Part shown: piece after piece, positions 1 to 5,815 of the stretch
How the letters are laid out: each line of letters starts with the position of its first letter
Position numbering within the stretch: position 1 is the stretch's first letter
NCBI GenBank assembly: GCA_038253945.1
Contig: JBBSGR010000036.1
Span: 1 to 7,145 of the forward strand
Reading direction: 5' to 3'
DNA length: 7,145 nucleotides
Source: JBBRYW01 sp038253945
GTDB taxonomy: Bacteria; Actinomycetota; Thermoleophilia; Gaiellales; Gaiellaceae
Translations under genes and position numbers: made by a program
Notes under the pieces: generated by a model
What the model saw: the letters and a program-made list of their open reading frames with translations, nothing else
The model's database searches: none
What the model was told of the DNA's origin: nothing

Positions 1-153
1 CGGCCGTGGCGACCGGGACGCTGAATGCCGGCGGTGAAGAACGTCGGTGAGCCGTGTGCGGGAGAACCGCACGCACGGTTCGATGGGGGGCGGGAGGAAA
101 CCAACGACAGTCGGCAATGCCGCGCGACGCCAGGCGCCTCCCGCCTACCCGAC
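1..153 (+). ncRNA. 3' end of a group II intron (domains V and VI), copy A
   Basis: Domain V is at 49-81: GAGCCGTGTGCG pairs with CGCACGCACGGTTC around a GGGAGAAC tip, the characteristic 33-34 nt catalytic hairpin of bacterial group II introns. Domain VI follows: GGCGGGAGG (about 88-96) pairs with CCTCCCGCC (about 137-145), and the A in the adjoining CTACCCGAC is the likely branch point. By the usual AY ending, the 3' splice site is after GAC at about 153. A second copy, nearly identical in domains V and VI, lies on the minus strand at 5070-5172. The intron body is outside the window, so whether this copy is complete cannot be judged. It ends about 28 bases beyond the stop codon of the integrase at 181. 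Confidence 0.85.
2..37 (+). CDS. C-terminal end of a group II intron reverse transcriptase/maturase (partial)
   Basis: Only the last 11 codons and the stop lie in the window. They read ...DAECRR-stop in the same position, just before domain V, where the minus-strand intron at 5185 ends its maturase with ...KAECRR-stop. The matching ending and distance to domain V are the only support; the body of the gene lies outside the window to the left. Confidence 0.45.
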   Translation, partial: GRGDRDAECRR

Positions 154-180
154 CAACCTCGATACGGGTGCTGCGCATAG

Positions 181-726
181 TCAGAGGGCTTCGAGGAAGG
201 CGAGTAGCCGGTCGGGCGCCTTGTAGCGCACGGGTTTGAGCGACGGTTCGTCGAGACGCTTAAGCGCGGCTTCTTTCATCGCGAGGTCGGCTTCGATGTA
301 GAGGTGCGTGGTCGTGGTGTCTTCGTGGCCGAGCCAGAGCGCGATGACGGTGATCTCGACGCCGGACTGGAGCAGGTGCATGGCGGTCGTGTGGCGCAGC
401 GTGTGCGGCGAGATCCGGCGTGCGGCGAGGGAGGGGCAGCGCGCGGACGCCTTGGTGACCGCGACGCGCAGGCGCTGCTCGATGCCGGAGCGTGTCATCG
501 GTTTGCCGGCGCGGTTGGGGAAGACGGGCGCGTCGGGGCTTTCGTCGATGCGCGGGAGCCAGGCGCGTAGCTGCTTGGCGGTGCGCTTCCAGAGCGGGAC
601 GACGCGCTCCTTGCGCCCCTTGCCGTGGAGATGGAGAGGGGAGGCGCGGTCGAGGAGCAGGTCGGCGACGCGTAGGCCGACGAGCTCGGAGACGCGGGCG
701 CCGCTGTTGTAGAGCACGGCGAGCAT
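181..726 (-). CDS. Tyrosine recombinase catalytic domain (RIT-type / XerD-like integrase, N-terminally truncated)
   Basis: This is the C-terminal catalytic domain of a phage-type tyrosine recombinase, which cuts and rejoins DNA through a covalent 3'-phosphotyrosine. Counting from the first ATG of the open frame, all catalytic residues are visible: Arg11 (GARVSEL), Lys36 (HGKGRKER), His108 and Arg111 (HTLRH), His134 (WLGHE) and the nucleophile Tyr143 (HLYIEADL). The ending, RYKAPDRLLAFLEAL, is as I recall it from the third integrase of recombinase-in-trio (RIT) elements. The ATG at 726 is internal to the family; the core-binding domain upstream is present only as a frameshifted remnant (727-920). 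The product as it stands lacks the N-terminal half and is probably inactive or needs a partner. It points away from the cargo genes and ends just before the intron at 1-153. Confidence 0.85.
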   Translation of the reverse strand: MLAVLYNSGARVSELVGLRVADLLLDRASPLHLHGKGRKERVVPLWKRTAKQLRAWLPRIDESPDAPVFPNRAGKPMTRSGIEQRLRVAVTKASARCPSLAARRISPHTLRHTTAMHLLQSGVEITVIALWLGHEDTTTTHLYIEADLAMKEAALKRLDEPSLKPVRYKAPDRLLAFLEAL

Positions 727-920
727 GACGGCGTCGCACTGACCGCTCCAGCTGGCTTGGTCGGGTGCCTCGAGCAGTGCCTCGACCTCACTCGCGCGAA
801 AGGAAGTCGAGCGCCGGTCGGTCGAAGCGCTTGGCGGGGATGGCGAGGATACGCTCGGCGACGGCCCGGCGCCGCCCTGGCGATCGATCCCCCACTCGAC
901 GAGAAAACGCTGCAGGCTCG
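727..920 (-). pseudogene. Decayed N-terminal part of the same tyrosine integrase
   Basis: Reading the minus strand upstream of the ATG at 726, the frame continues as EVEALLEAPDQASWSGQCDA, the expected start of the catalytic domain. An extra base near 790 then shifts it: the next frame gives AVAERILAIPAKRFDRPALD, the usual linker of this integrase family. A second shift near 877 (one G missing from a GGG run) leads to LQRFLVEWGIDRQ. Beyond about 920 the resemblance stops, close to the end of the membrane-protein gene at 962. About 100 N-terminal residues of the family are missing. Two independent one-base changes plus the truncation suggest a dead gene, though sequencing error could explain the shifts. 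Confidence 0.7.
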
Positions 921-961
921 ATCACGATCGCTGTCGTCCCGCGCCTTCGCCGATCCCGGAT

Positions 962-2080
962 TCATTGGTAGATCGCCACCGGAAGGACAACGGCGATCGG
1001 CGCGCTGAACTGAACCGAGCGAGAGACAGCGCCGAGGATGTCGGTGTGGCGCGGGATGCCAAGGCTCGTGAGCAGGCGCCTGGCAGCGCGCTGCAGCGCG
1101 GGCGCGAACTTGACGACGGTCTGAGTATCGACGTAGGAGCAGCGAAGTCTCTTCCGGCGCGCGCCTCGACTGCAGCCAGCGGCACGGCGTGGATCGACGT
1201 AGACCACTTTGCCAACGACCGTCAACTTCCCGGCGAGTAGGCGTGCATTATCGAGCAGGGCGCTGTAGCGGGCCGGCACGAAGAAGGTCGGCCCGCCCAC
1301 GACCGTGCGTTGCTGGATGCGCGTACGAACGACGAACGGGAGCACGGGATCGGGGCCAAGCAAGCGCAGGTAACCCCTAACATCTTTCTCGAGGCGAGAG
1401 AGCGACGGCTGCGGCGCTTCCTTGCCCGTGACCGGCTGGCTGGGCAGGCGCGCGGCGTAGCGCGTGCGCGGAGCGAGTGCGGCGTAGGCGGGAAGCGCCA
1501 GTTCGGCGTCTGCAATCCTTACGAAGTCGCCCTCGTGAAGCTCGCTCACGACGCGGAGCGAGCGATCGAGCAAGTGCTGACGCGGTCCTCGTGCGCCGGG
1601 GTCGATGTCCGCATTGAGCTCGCGCATCCAAGCGAACGACTTGCCGCCGCGTTCGGCTCTTCCCGAGCGGAGCAGAATCAAGAGCTTGAAGAAGCGGTCG
1701 GTCGCAGCCGGCGTGACCGTCTCCTCGACCGAGCTCTGCCGCTCGGCCGAGCCGCTGATGTCGGCGAGCAAGCCTCCTTTGACCGAGGCAGTCGTCGCCT
1801 CCTTCTCGAGAACGAGTCGCTTCTCGCTCTGGGTTAGCCCGCCCACTACCTGGCCGAGGTAGGCGAGCACGCGGCTGCTATCCAGATAGAGGTACTCGGC
1901 GGGCGGCGTGTCGGGTGGCAAGAGCTTCGTCTCGACGACGCGCTTCTCGTTCGTCCAGAGGAAATGGCTTGCCGGGATGCCGACCGCACACGCGAGCAGA
2001 ACGGTTGCGAGCATCTTCACGTGCTGCTGAAGCCAGCCAGCTAGGCCGGGCATGGCGCCACTGCTGCGAGGATCGTCCAT
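962..2080 (-). CDS. Single-pass membrane protein of unknown function, DUF6414-like
   Basis: Intact 372-residue frame. Residues about 23-42 (from KMLATVLLACAVG to HFLW) form one hydrophobic membrane segment after a short N-terminus, so the bulk is probably a soluble domain on the far side or a membrane-anchored cytoplasmic domain. Residues 63-80 read YLYLDSSRVLAYLGQVVG, and later come GDFVRI (184-189) and LTVVGKVVYVD (286-296). These resemble DUF6414 proteins as I remember them; the assignment is tentative and the family has no known function. The C-terminus is hydrophobic (PIAVVLPVAIYQ). The ATG at 2080 has no clear Shine-Dalgarno. The same frame is open back to TAA at 2183, the stop of the preceding acidic frame, so a non-ATG start further upstream is possible. 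It is the last gene of the leftward cargo block, about 100 bases below the PLD gene. Confidence 0.7.
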   Translation of the reverse strand: MDDPRSSGAMPGLAGWLQQHVKMLATVLLACAVGIPASHFLWTNEKRVVETKLLPPDTPPAEYLYLDSSRVLAYLGQVVGGLTQSEKRLVLEKEATTASVKGGLLADISGSAERQSSVEETVTPAATDRFFKLLILLRSGRAERGGKSFAWMRELNADIDPGARGPRQHLLDRSLRVVSELHEGDFVRIADAELALPAYAALAPRTRYAARLPSQPVTGKEAPQPSLSRLEKDVRGYLRLLGPDPVLPFVVRTRIQQRTVVGGPTFFVPARYSALLDNARLLAGKLTVVGKVVYVDPRRAAGCSRGARRKRLRCSYVDTQTVVKFAPALQRAARRLLTSLGIPRHTDILGAVSRSVQFSAPIAVVLPVAIYQ

Positions 2081-2182
2081 ACCAAGCGGTCGAGCCAGAT
2101 CGCCGAAGCGCGGCCGGGCTCCGCGGCCGCGGAAGGGCCCTCGGCCGTGCGCGGGCCGCTCGCGGCGCTCGCGCGCTCTCTC

Positions 2183-2362
2183 TTAATCCTCTTCGCTGCT
2201 TGGGCGCTCGCGCGCCAGCTCCTCACGCATGCCGCGCTCGGTGAACTGGCGCGGACTGGGCGGCTCCGCCTGCTCGGGCGGCTCACCCGACTTGAGCCGC
2301 TCGAGTTCTTCGTGCAGGCCCTCGGCCGCTCGCGCCGCACCATCGCGTCGCTCGGCGGCGAC
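2183..2362 (-). other. Acidic, charged reading frame, probable C-terminal tail of the PLD-like protein
   Basis: Between a TGA at 2363-2365 and the TAA at 2183-2185 the minus strand is open and reads AAEGLHEELERLKSGEPPEQ, then RQFTERGMREELARERPSSEED-stop. The composition (Glu, Arg, Pro rich, a short helix-like EGLHEELERLK) looks like genuine protein, unlike the Ser/Arg-rich translations of the other two frames. It is best explained as the PLD tail after a further frameshift. It could also be a tiny separate gene, but no start codon with a ribosome site is evident. Confidence 0.45.
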
Positions 2363-3414
2363 TCAGCTGCTTCGTTCTTGGCTGCATGTAGGCCGCGGCG
2401 ACGTCGCGTGCCTCGATCACCAGCAGGTTCTCGTCGTTGGCCTCGGCGTTCTCGGAGAAGTTGTACGAGCCGGTGATCACGGTCTTTGAGTCGATGATCA
2501 TCGTCTTGTTGTGCATGAAGTCGTTCTCGCGACTCGCGCTGAACGGACGCGACGGCGCGGCGACGAAGCGGCTGTCATTGAGGAACCAGAAGTTCGACTG
2601 CGGTTGCTTGGTGAAGCGAAGGACGTCTTTCATCCCATTCGGGTCGTAGACACCACCGATGTCCTTGTCCCCCGCCTTGAATCGCGTCAGTGCCGACAGG
2701 ATGTCCGGGTCGCTCATGATGAAGAACATCAGCCGCACCTTCTTCACCTTTGCGAGCAACGACACGCACAGCTGGTCGACGCCCTCGCCGGCGTCCGTGC
2801 GAAGTAGGGCGCCAACAGCAACGAACCGACCGTGGCCCGGCGCTCGAGCGCCTCTGACGCCGGCGTCAACGGCGCCGTGACCAGATCCTCGAAGATCGCG
2901 GCGTAGCTCTTGGACAGCTTCGCCGAGTCGATCGCCAGGCAGTTGTTGTCCTGCAGCTCGAGGCCGCCGGTGGTGAAGTTCGCCGAGCCCGTCCACAGCG
3001 AGCGCCCGTCGCGGACGAGGAACTTGTCGTGCATCAAATGACGCCCGGTCAGATGGACAGGCGTCCGCGGCTCGCCGCGTGCAGCCGCGCCACCCTTGCT
3101 GAGCCCAGCGTCCGCAATCACCTTCGCCGTCCCGGCTGGCTTCGGCCGCCGGTGCGCTTGGGGCCGCCGTCGAAGGCGATGCGCAACTTCCTGCCCGCGC
3201 CATGCACGCGCTTGAGCGGCTCGACGACGTCGGGGTTGCGCAAGTCGTAGATCGCGCAGTCGAGCGACTTCTCGGTCGCAGCGATGAAGTCGGTGAGGCG
3301 CGCGACCAGCTGCCCAGCGACGCCTGCACGCTTGGAGTTGAAGTAGACGTCGAGGCTGCCTGCGTGGAAGCTGCCATCAGCGTGAGGCGCAGGCGTGTTG
3401 CGCCGGCAGACCAT
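2183..3414 (-). pseudogene. Phospholipase D-like protein with two HKD motifs, interrupted by frameshifts
   Basis: Three reading frames joined end to end give one PLD-superfamily protein of roughly 400 residues. Piece 1 starts at ATG 3414 and holds LDVYFNSKRAGVAGQLVARL and CAIYDLRNPDVVEPLKRVHG. Near 3145 the frame shifts to VIADAGLSKGG, then the first HKD motif HDKFLVRD (3008-3031) with GSANF. Near 2808 it shifts again to DAGEGVDQLCVSLLAKVKK and SDPDILSALTRFKAGDKDIG, then the second HKD motif HNKTMIIDS (2490-2513) with GSYNF and ENLLVIE. At least one more shift lies near 2340-2390. Both HxKx4D motifs are complete, so an intact version would be a one-chain, two-motif enzyme acting on phosphodiesters: lipid, nucleic acid or transfer reactions cannot be told apart here. 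Its ATG overlaps the TGA of the gene before it (TGATG at 3412-3416), showing it belongs to the tyrosinase operon. No signal peptide is seen. Confidence 0.8.
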
Positions 3415-3920
3415 CAGCCTGTTCGCCCCGGCAGCGGGATGCCAGCGGCCGAAGGATCGTCATAGGTGATCAGGCTGACGCTCTCGAACCTGAGCGGGTC
3501 TTTGACGTCGCCGACCAGCGAGGCCGGGTTGTCGTAGACGACCGGGACGACGGTGACGGTGAACGTGTCAGCCTCACCGGCGCACATGAGACGTCGCAGC
3601 GCTGCGGTGATGACGACGGTGCGAAACTGCGGCGTCAACTGATGCGGCAGGCGGCGGTCATAGGGGCCGCGCGGGCCTTCGGGGACGTCGCAGTGGCCGA
3701 CCTCGCCGAAGCAGCCGCCGTGGCCGAAAACATAAAACGAGCCGGCGTAGCCGCTGTCTTCGCCACGCCCGCTGTCGACGTCGGCTTTGTGGTTGTCGAG
3801 ATAGACGCGCGCGTCGAATGACGAGCCGGAGTGGTCGACGCCGCGAAACTCGAGGTCAGCGCGGCTGAAGTCGTCATGCGAGACATGCGGCGGGCGGGGT
3901 AGTTCGAGTGTTGCGGCCAT
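3414..3920 (-). CDS. Stand-alone KFDV-like domain protein, partner of the tyrosinase
   Basis: A 168-residue protein whose order of motifs matches the KFDV C-terminal domain of plant polyphenol oxidases as I know it: FDARVYLDN (35-43) in the place of KFDVFVN, YAGSFYVFGHG (58-68) in the place of FAGTFxxxPH, then VVITAALRRL (102-111) and DTFTVTVVPV (118-127) in the place of the xxVVVTLVPR strand, and a final strand FESVSLITYDD. A cluster of possible metal ligands, H67, C70, H76 and C77, sits in the loop between the strands. In plants this domain follows the copper domain in one chain and covers the active site; here it is a separate gene whose ATG overlaps the tyrosinase TGA (TGATG, 3918-3922), so the two should be made in equal amounts. 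Likely role: cap, folding partner or copper donor for the tyrosinase (inference). No signal peptide or membrane segment. Confidence 0.7.
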   Translation of the reverse strand: MAATLELPRPPHVSHDDFSRADLEFRGVDHSGSSFDARVYLDNHKADVDSGRGEDSGYAGSFYVFGHGGCFGEVGHCDVPEGPRGPYDRRLPHQLTPQFRTVVITAALRRLMCAGEADTFTVTVVPVVYDNPASLVGDVKDPLRFESVSLITYDDPSAAGIPLPGRTG

Positions 3921-4714
3921 CAGCGTGCCACCGCGTGTGCCGTCGTCGAGGCGTAGGCGTAGCCCAGTGTCTTGATGTCGAGGGTCTGCGCGACCGTCAT
4001 CGGGAACGGGGGCAGCGCCTGGTTCAACAGGTCAGCCGGGAGATGCGGGTTGGGGTGGCGGATCTGCCACAGGCGCCAGAGACGGTCGATCATCGTGTGG
4101 TGGGCGAAGAAGATCGGGTCGTAGGCGGCCCAGGGAATCTCGCCCATCGTCCCGCCTGTCCAGCCGTGGACGGCGTTGTGGATCTGCTCGAGCTGGCCTT
4201 GGAAGTCGAGGAAGTCCGGCAGGCTCAACACCCACTGGACGTCGGCCGCGCTCGGCAGGTCACCCGGCTGGCCGGCGTTCCGTGAAGTCTTCTGCGGCTG
4301 CCCGTTCTGGCGCGCGATCGGCGGCACCGTGGTCTGGGAGAGGGGGTTCGCCTTGGAGCCGACCTTGGCGGCGGCGAAAGCGGCCGGGATGCCGTTCGTG
4401 TGCGAGGCCGGTGTCGTCCAGTCCCACCAGGGGAGCACCGCCTCGGGGAGGAGGTCACGCAACGCGAACTCGAAGAAGTAGAGGTAGGCGCGGTGCCAAG
4501 GTAGGAACAGTCGCGTCCCGTGCTGGCAGTACATCGGCAGCGGCAGGCCGTGGAGGCCGGCCCAGTGGGCGAAGCCTCGATCGTCAGAGAGCGCTTCGGC
4601 GGCGGCGAACGCGTCCCGTAAAGTCTGCAACTGGGCCGCCGAGAGGTTCTCGACGTTCTTGCGGTGACGAAGTGCCCTCGCCTGGGTCGCTGCTGCCGGG
4701 GCGTGAGCGCTCAT
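3920..4714 (-). CDS. Tyrosinase (polyphenol oxidase, type 3 copper enzyme)
   Basis: A 264-residue enzyme that would hydroxylate monophenols and/or oxidise diphenols to quinones with O2. Copper site A: H55 (AGLHGLP), H65 (CQHGTRLFLPWHR) and H74; C63 two residues before H65 matches the Cys that forms a Cys-His thioether in fungal and plant enzymes. Copper site B: H179 and H183 (IHNAVHGW) and H205/H206 (DPIFFAHHTMIDRLWRLW). N180 after the first site-B His and E177 are in the places linked with monophenolase activity in bacterial tyrosinases. There is no Tat or Sec signal, so it is probably cytoplasmic. The length fits a copper domain with no C-terminal lid; the lid-like domain is the next gene. 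ATG 4714 is the first possible start: an in-frame TGA stands seven codons upstream. GGAACGG is a weak ribosome site. First gene of the leftward operon. Confidence 0.95.
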   Translation of the reverse strand: MSAHAPAAATQARALRHRKNVENLSAAQLQTLRDAFAAAEALSDDRGFAHWAGLHGLPLPMYCQHGTRLFLPWHRAYLYFFEFALRDLLPEAVLPWWDWTTPASHTNGIPAAFAAAKVGSKANPLSQTTVPPIARQNGQPQKTSRNAGQPGDLPSAADVQWVLSLPDFLDFQGQLEQIHNAVHGWTGGTMGEIPWAAYDPIFFAHHTMIDRLWRLWQIRHPNPHLPADLLNQALPPFPMTVAQTLDIKTLGYAYASTTAHAVAR

Positions 4715-4728
4715 CGCACCGTTCCGTT

Positions 4729-4788
4729 GACATCAGTTTCGCTGACATTAGTTGCGCTCACTCTGCGCCCACGCACTCTGCGTTCACT
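4729..4788. repeat. Two adjoining 15-bp tandem repeat pairs in the tyrosinase leader
   Basis: Positions 4729-4743 GACATCAGTTTCGCT and 4744-4758 GACATTAGTTGCGCT match at 13 of 15 bases; 4759-4773 CACTCTGCGCCCACG and 4774-4788 CACTCTGCGTTCACT match at 12 of 15. The four units abut without gaps between the predicted transcription start (about 4799) and the ribosome site of the tyrosinase. A looser third copy of the first unit, GACACTAGCGCTGCT at 4805-4819, overlaps the -10 box. On the minus strand three copies share CTNNTGTC. They may be operators for a regulator or elements in the 5' UTR. Confidence 0.7.
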
Positions 4789-4805
4789 CGAGTCAGCACG
4801 CGCCG

Positions 4806-4834
4806 ACACTAGCGCTGCTTCGGCCAATAGTCAA
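4806..4834 (-). promoter_or_regulatory. Sigma70-like promoter of the tyrosinase operon
   Basis: On the minus strand TTGACT (4829-4834) and TAGTGT (4806-4811) are separated by exactly 17 bases. Transcription would begin near 4799 and give a leader of about 85 nt before the ATG at 4714. No other convincing promoter was seen for the downstream genes, which agrees with one transcript through the TGATG-coupled genes. Confidence 0.6.
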
Positions 4835-4875
4835 GCCGAGTCGCAGTTGGCCTAGGCTTGAGCACCCAGACGATC

Positions 4876-4881
4876 TATAAC
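4876..4881 (+). promoter_or_regulatory. Possible -10 box for the divergent integrase gene
   Basis: TATAAC stands about 100 bases before the ATG at 4981, in the non-coding gap between the two divergent genes. The best -35 at 17 bases, TAGGCT, is poor, so this is a weak call. Otherwise 4835-4970 shows no gene or clear terminator. Confidence 0.3.
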
Positions 4882-4970
4882 TGGCGCCGTGAGAGCAGTT
4901 CGACAGCAGCCTCCGACCGGGACAGAGCAGCACCGACAGCGCCGGGCTGACCGGTGTTGTTGTCCCGGTG

Positions 4971-4975
4971 AGGAG
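4971..4975 (+). promoter_or_regulatory. Ribosome binding site for the integrase at 4981
   Basis: AGGAG within GGTGAGGAG, five bases before the ATG. It decides the start of the short integrase fragment and argues that this was once an expressed gene. Confidence 0.6.
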
Positions 4976-4980
4976 TTCTG

Positions 4981-5069
4981 ATGTCCGTCGAGTTGTGGTC
5001 GCTCGACCTGCTGGTCGAGGCGTACAAGCAGCGCCAGCGGCGCACGCGCGGGCTGCGCGAACGGCCACG
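4981..5069 (+). pseudogene. N-terminal fragment of a RIT-type tyrosine integrase, cut off by an intron
   Basis: The frame begins MSVELWSLDLLVEAYKQRQR and goes on RTRGLRERPR, a typical SAM-like core-binding start of phage integrases; as I recall, the first member of RIT triplets begins this way (LDLLVEAYKQHLRRTRGLRE). A good ribosome site precedes it. After about 30 codons homology ends exactly at the 3' boundary of an oppositely oriented group II intron at 5070, after which the frame reads antisense intron. No matching continuation of this same integrase is seen on the other side, so the rest of the gene is gone. Confidence 0.6.
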
Positions 5070-5172
5070 GTCGGGTAGGCGGGAGGCGGCGCCGCGCGAC
5101 AATGAGTCGACTGGCGTTGGTCTCCTCCCGCCCCCCATCGAACCGTGCGTGAGGTTCTCCCTCACACGGCTC
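5070..5172 (-). ncRNA. Group II intron domains V and VI, copy B
   Basis: On the minus strand domain V is at 5140-5172 (GAGCCGTGTGAGG paired with CCTCACGCACGGTTC). Compared with copy A at 49-81 the stem has G-to-A on one side and a C-to-T change on the other, a covariation that keeps pairing. Domain VI follows with GGCGGGAGG paired to CCTCCCGCC and the CTACCCGAC branch/splice region, putting the 3' splice site at about 5070. It lies antisense within the integrase fragment that starts at 4981. Confidence 0.85.
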
Positions 5173-5184
5173 ACCCGACGTCTT

Positions 5185-5693
5185 TCACCGCCGGCATTCG
5201 GCTTTGCCCGCCACGGCCGGGTTCGGTCGTGGCACGACGACGCGTCCGTTGAGGTTGATCAGGCCCATCTGGTTCGGTGACTCGTAGGCGACCATCAACC
5301 AGCCGTAGCTTCTTGGCTTGTGGTGCCGCTTCGCCAGGAAGAGCGAGAGCCGCGCGAGCGCGTAGGTGCCGATCTTGTCGAAGGGGCGGGCCGCGTTTCC
5401 GTAGCGGAAGTAGCCGGCCCAGCCGCGCAGGAAGTTGTTGAGATCCTGTAAGACGTCTTCGACCGATAGCGAGCAGCCGCTCCCGGCCGAGGAAGTCGAA
5501 GCCCTGGCCTCCTTCCCGTAGGTGCACGATCCGCGTCTTCGCCTGCTTCGGCTCGAGCCCGAGCTCGGAGAGCAGTGTCCGCAGCGCCGCGATGGCGCGT
5601 TGGGCCTCCGTCTCCGTCCTGCACATCACGACGAGATCGTCGGCGTAACGGACGAGGGCCGCGCCCACGCGCCTGCCAGTCCCGGTCGAGGCG
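5185..5693 (-). pseudogene. Broken group II intron reverse transcriptase/maturase, copy B
   Basis: Pieces in several frames give the C-terminal half of a group II intron RT. From the right: LDRDWQARGRG (5693-5665), a one-base shift, then LVRYADDLVVMC with the catalytic YADD at 5636-5647, LLSELGLEPKQAKTRIVHLR and GFDFLG (5486-5500). About 60 residues usual between this point and the maturase domain are missing at 5465-5485. The frame then changes to VLQDLNNFLRGWAGYFRYGN and goes on through YGWLMVAYESPNQMGLINLN to KAECRR-stop at 5185: the maturase (domain X) and DNA-binding tail. The finger and early palm regions and the whole 5' intron half are gone; the fragment stops abruptly at about 5693. 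Not functional. Confidence 0.85.
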
Positions 5694-5815
5694 AGCGGAC
5701 GCTGATCACGCACCTCACCCCGGCGGAGATCGACGCCTTGCTCGCCAGCCCCGACCGCACCACCTGGATCGGCAGGCGCGACCACGCCCTCCTACTCGTC
5801 GCGATCCAGACCCTC
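5694..5815 (+). pseudogene. 40-residue internal fragment of a second RIT-type integrase
   Basis: The + strand reads ERTLITHLTPAEIDALLASP and DRTTWIGRRDHALLLVAIQT, the beginning of the catalytic domain of the third RIT integrase; the family would continue GLRVSEL, but here the sequence switches to the end of the IS256 fragment. The comparable stretch in the 181-920 integrase is EVEALLEAPDQASWSGQCDA, so the two are relatives, not copies. Both edges are sharp and neither neighbour is complete there, so this is a leftover after deletions. Confidence 0.75.

Noticed and set aside
54..239. Small + strand frame of 61 residues at the left edge
   Set aside because: It starts in domain V and runs through domain VI of the intron; the codons are explained by RNA structure.
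1310..1837. Open + strand frame of 175 residues
   Set aside because: It lies entirely antisense to the 962-2080 gene, has no ribosome site and no recognisable motif.
4840..4980. Terminator or riboswitch between the divergent genes
   Set aside because: No stable GC hairpin with a T-run and no conserved riboswitch core could be made out by eye.
181..5815. Attachment-site direct repeats bordering the cargo
   Set aside because: I compared the sequences near 153-181, 920-962 and 4840-5070 and saw no shared direct repeat; a systematic repeat search would be needed to exclude short ones.
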